A DNA stretch of 36,258 nucleotides from a virus. How positions within the stretch are numbered: the stretch's first letter is position 1; the number at the start of each line of letters is the position of its first letter. A program made the position numbers and the translations under genes. Below are positions 35,342-36,258 of this stretch, one piece after another. The stretch is taken from IMG/VR virus record IMGVR_UViG_3300046005_001691, positions 1-36,258 of that record. The stretch is one strand, 5' to 3'. The notes beneath the pieces are model-generated. The model was not told where the DNA came from, searched no databases, and worked only from the letters and a program-made list of their open reading frames with translations.

Positions 35342-36258
35342 TTAGATCAGGGGCTGCGCTGTGGCTTGGCCCAATGCGGTCATCCGCATTTCTTGTTCGA
35401 CCCTTGCGCGGTCGGTCTCAGCCTCAAAACGCTTGGTCTGGGCTTCGAATTGTTTCACCTGAAGTTCCGCCGCCTTCAGCGACTGGTCCGACTTCATGGC
35501 CTCGTTTTCCGCCTGGAGCTGGCCGATCATGGCCTGACCTTGCTGAATCTGCTGTTGCAGTTCCGGCGGGATGCCTTGCTGTTGGCCTTGCGGGTTCAGC
35601 GCGGCGAGGCGCTTGGCGACTTCCTCGTGTTCCGGCCAGTCCATTGACTTGGCGATCAGGTCGCCCAGCAGCGGAGCGGCTTGCGGGAACGCCTGTATCA
35701 GCGCCGTCATCTGTTCGGCGGCTTCCTCGCGGCGTGACGTGTAGGACGGTCCAGCAGCGACGATCAGGTCATACTTGCCAGCGTCCAGCGCGTACACCGC
35801 CGGGATAGGCCGCCCCTCGCCGTCAACAACCGGCTGGCCCTTTTCGTCAAGGGCCTGCGTTTCTTGATTGATCGGCACATTGCGGGGCGAGCCGTCAACG
35901 CCCATGACGCGGATGATACGCTCTGTCGAGTACACGTGCGGGATCAGGTCAATCAGGATGCGCCCGGCGTGGCGAATGGCCCGCGACAGGTTGTCCACGA
36001 AGTGGAACGTGGACACGTCCCCTTCCCGCTGGCGAGCCATGATCGCCCGCCCGCTGGTCTCGTTAGACCGGGCGCCGAGCGAGGCGTCATAGATGCCAAG
36101 GATCGCCTTCATCTCGTCAGACGTAGACAGGGCCTCTTGCAGCGCGCCAGCCGGAACGCCAGCGAAGCCTTGACGCTGCGGAGCCTCTGGCCCGTCGTAC
36201 TCAATGAAGGCGTGCGTCGCGCTATTGGCCGTCTCCCATTTGCCGCGCTCTGTCTTTT
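35342..36258 (-). CDS. Portal protein, C-terminal part (P22 gp1-like)
   Basis: The rest of the portal gene begun at 1-1168; after removing the 126-base overlap the whole protein is 651 residues. This part includes MKAILGIYDASLGARSNETS, GRAIMARQREGDVSTFHFVD, NLSRAIRHAGRILIDLIPHV and YDLIVAAGPSYTSRREEA, strongly typical of P22-type portals (E-T-S-G-x-A-I-x-x-R-Q is a hallmark). The C-terminus is a long coiled coil (QQIQQGQAMIGQLQAENEAM, KAAELQVKQFEAQTKRFEA), corresponding to the P22 portal barrel region. Its ATG at 36112 is internal, not the start. Confidence 0.92.
   Translation of the reverse strand, partial: KTERGKWETANSATHAFIEYDGPEAPQRQGFAGVPAGALQEALSTSDEMKAILGIYDASLGARSNETSGRAIMARQREGDVSTFHFVDNLSRAIRHAGRILIDLIPHVYSTERIIRVMGVDGSPRNVPINQETQALDEKGQPVVDGEGRPIPAVYALDAGKYDLIVAAGPSYTSRREEAAEQMTALIQAFPQAAPLLGDLIAKSMDWPEHEEVAKRLAALNPQGQQQGIPPELQQQIQQGQAMIGQLQAENEAMKSDQSLKAAELQVKQFEAQTKRFEAETDRARVEQEMRMTALGQATAQPLI
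36130..36255. repeat. Terminal direct repeat, right copy
   Basis: Identical to 1-126. The final three bases of the window (36256-36258) differ from the left end and are likely end-of-contig error, since they would change the portal sequence at that point (caa at 127-129). Confidence 0.9.

Noticed and set aside
1-36258. CRISPR array or transposon
   Set aside because: The only regular repeats are in-frame coding repeats without spacers. No transposase gene or insertion-sequence ends were seen.

Overview
The window is a nearly complete, GC-rich genome of a temperate podovirus with a P22-like virion and a lambda-like regulatory layout. The first 126 bases recur at 36130-36255, and the portal gene reads in frame across that join. 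The molecule is therefore a circular (or circularly permuted) assembly of about 36.13 kb opened inside the portal gene. The likely host is an alphaproteobacterium, probably of the Caulobacterales. The grounds are a GcrA-like regulator, a short Cro-type regulator of a kind seen in alphaproteobacterial prophages, and a tRNA-Thr fragment at the attachment site.

Layout. The immunity region (7812-9019) holds a leftward Cro-like gene, a rightward CI-type S24 repressor (8107-8910), and two promoters on either side of it. Each promoter carries a TATGC-N5-GCATA operator. The rightward arm (9044-16233) corresponds to lambda's PL operon. It encodes small accessory proteins, two HNH endonucleases, an ERF single-strand annealing protein, a Gp157-like and a NinB-like protein, a protein with 60-bp coding repeats, a frameshifted MazG-like pyrophosphohydrolase, an excisionase-like protein and a tyrosine integrase. 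It ends at an attP site (16229-16449) whose core is the 5' half of a tRNA-Thr(UGU) gene.

The leftward arm (8033 down to 3006) corresponds to lambda's PR operon. It holds Cro, an HNH protein, a stand-alone DnaA domain IV-like protein, a DUF1376 replication protein, a loader-like protein, a tandem GcrA-like regulator and a possible late regulator. Late genes follow in the same direction: small and large terminase, then portal, which crosses the join. They continue from the right end with scaffold, P22-type coat, a small head protein, a glycosyltransferase, a gp4-like adaptor, tail and receptor-binding proteins, a gp10-like stabilisation protein, and a block of long Ala/Gly/Gln-rich proteins that probably are ejection or fibre components. 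The arm ends in a lysis cassette of holin-like proteins, a metallophosphoesterase, tiny membrane proteins, an M15 endolysin and overlapping spanins, which converges on attP.

Genes are packed tightly, mostly with 4-bp start/stop overlaps. No gene-free stretch exceeds 300 bases. The largest gaps are the attP region (16234-16464), the terminase leader (2804-3005) and 19496-19668. The least ordinary parts are the attP holding a tRNA 5' half, the regularly spaced operator array, the tandem GcrA-like protein, the DnaA-IV-only protein, and the hendecad-repeat protein ending in an S74 chaperone domain. Functions are assigned from sequence motifs and gene order only; no database search was run.
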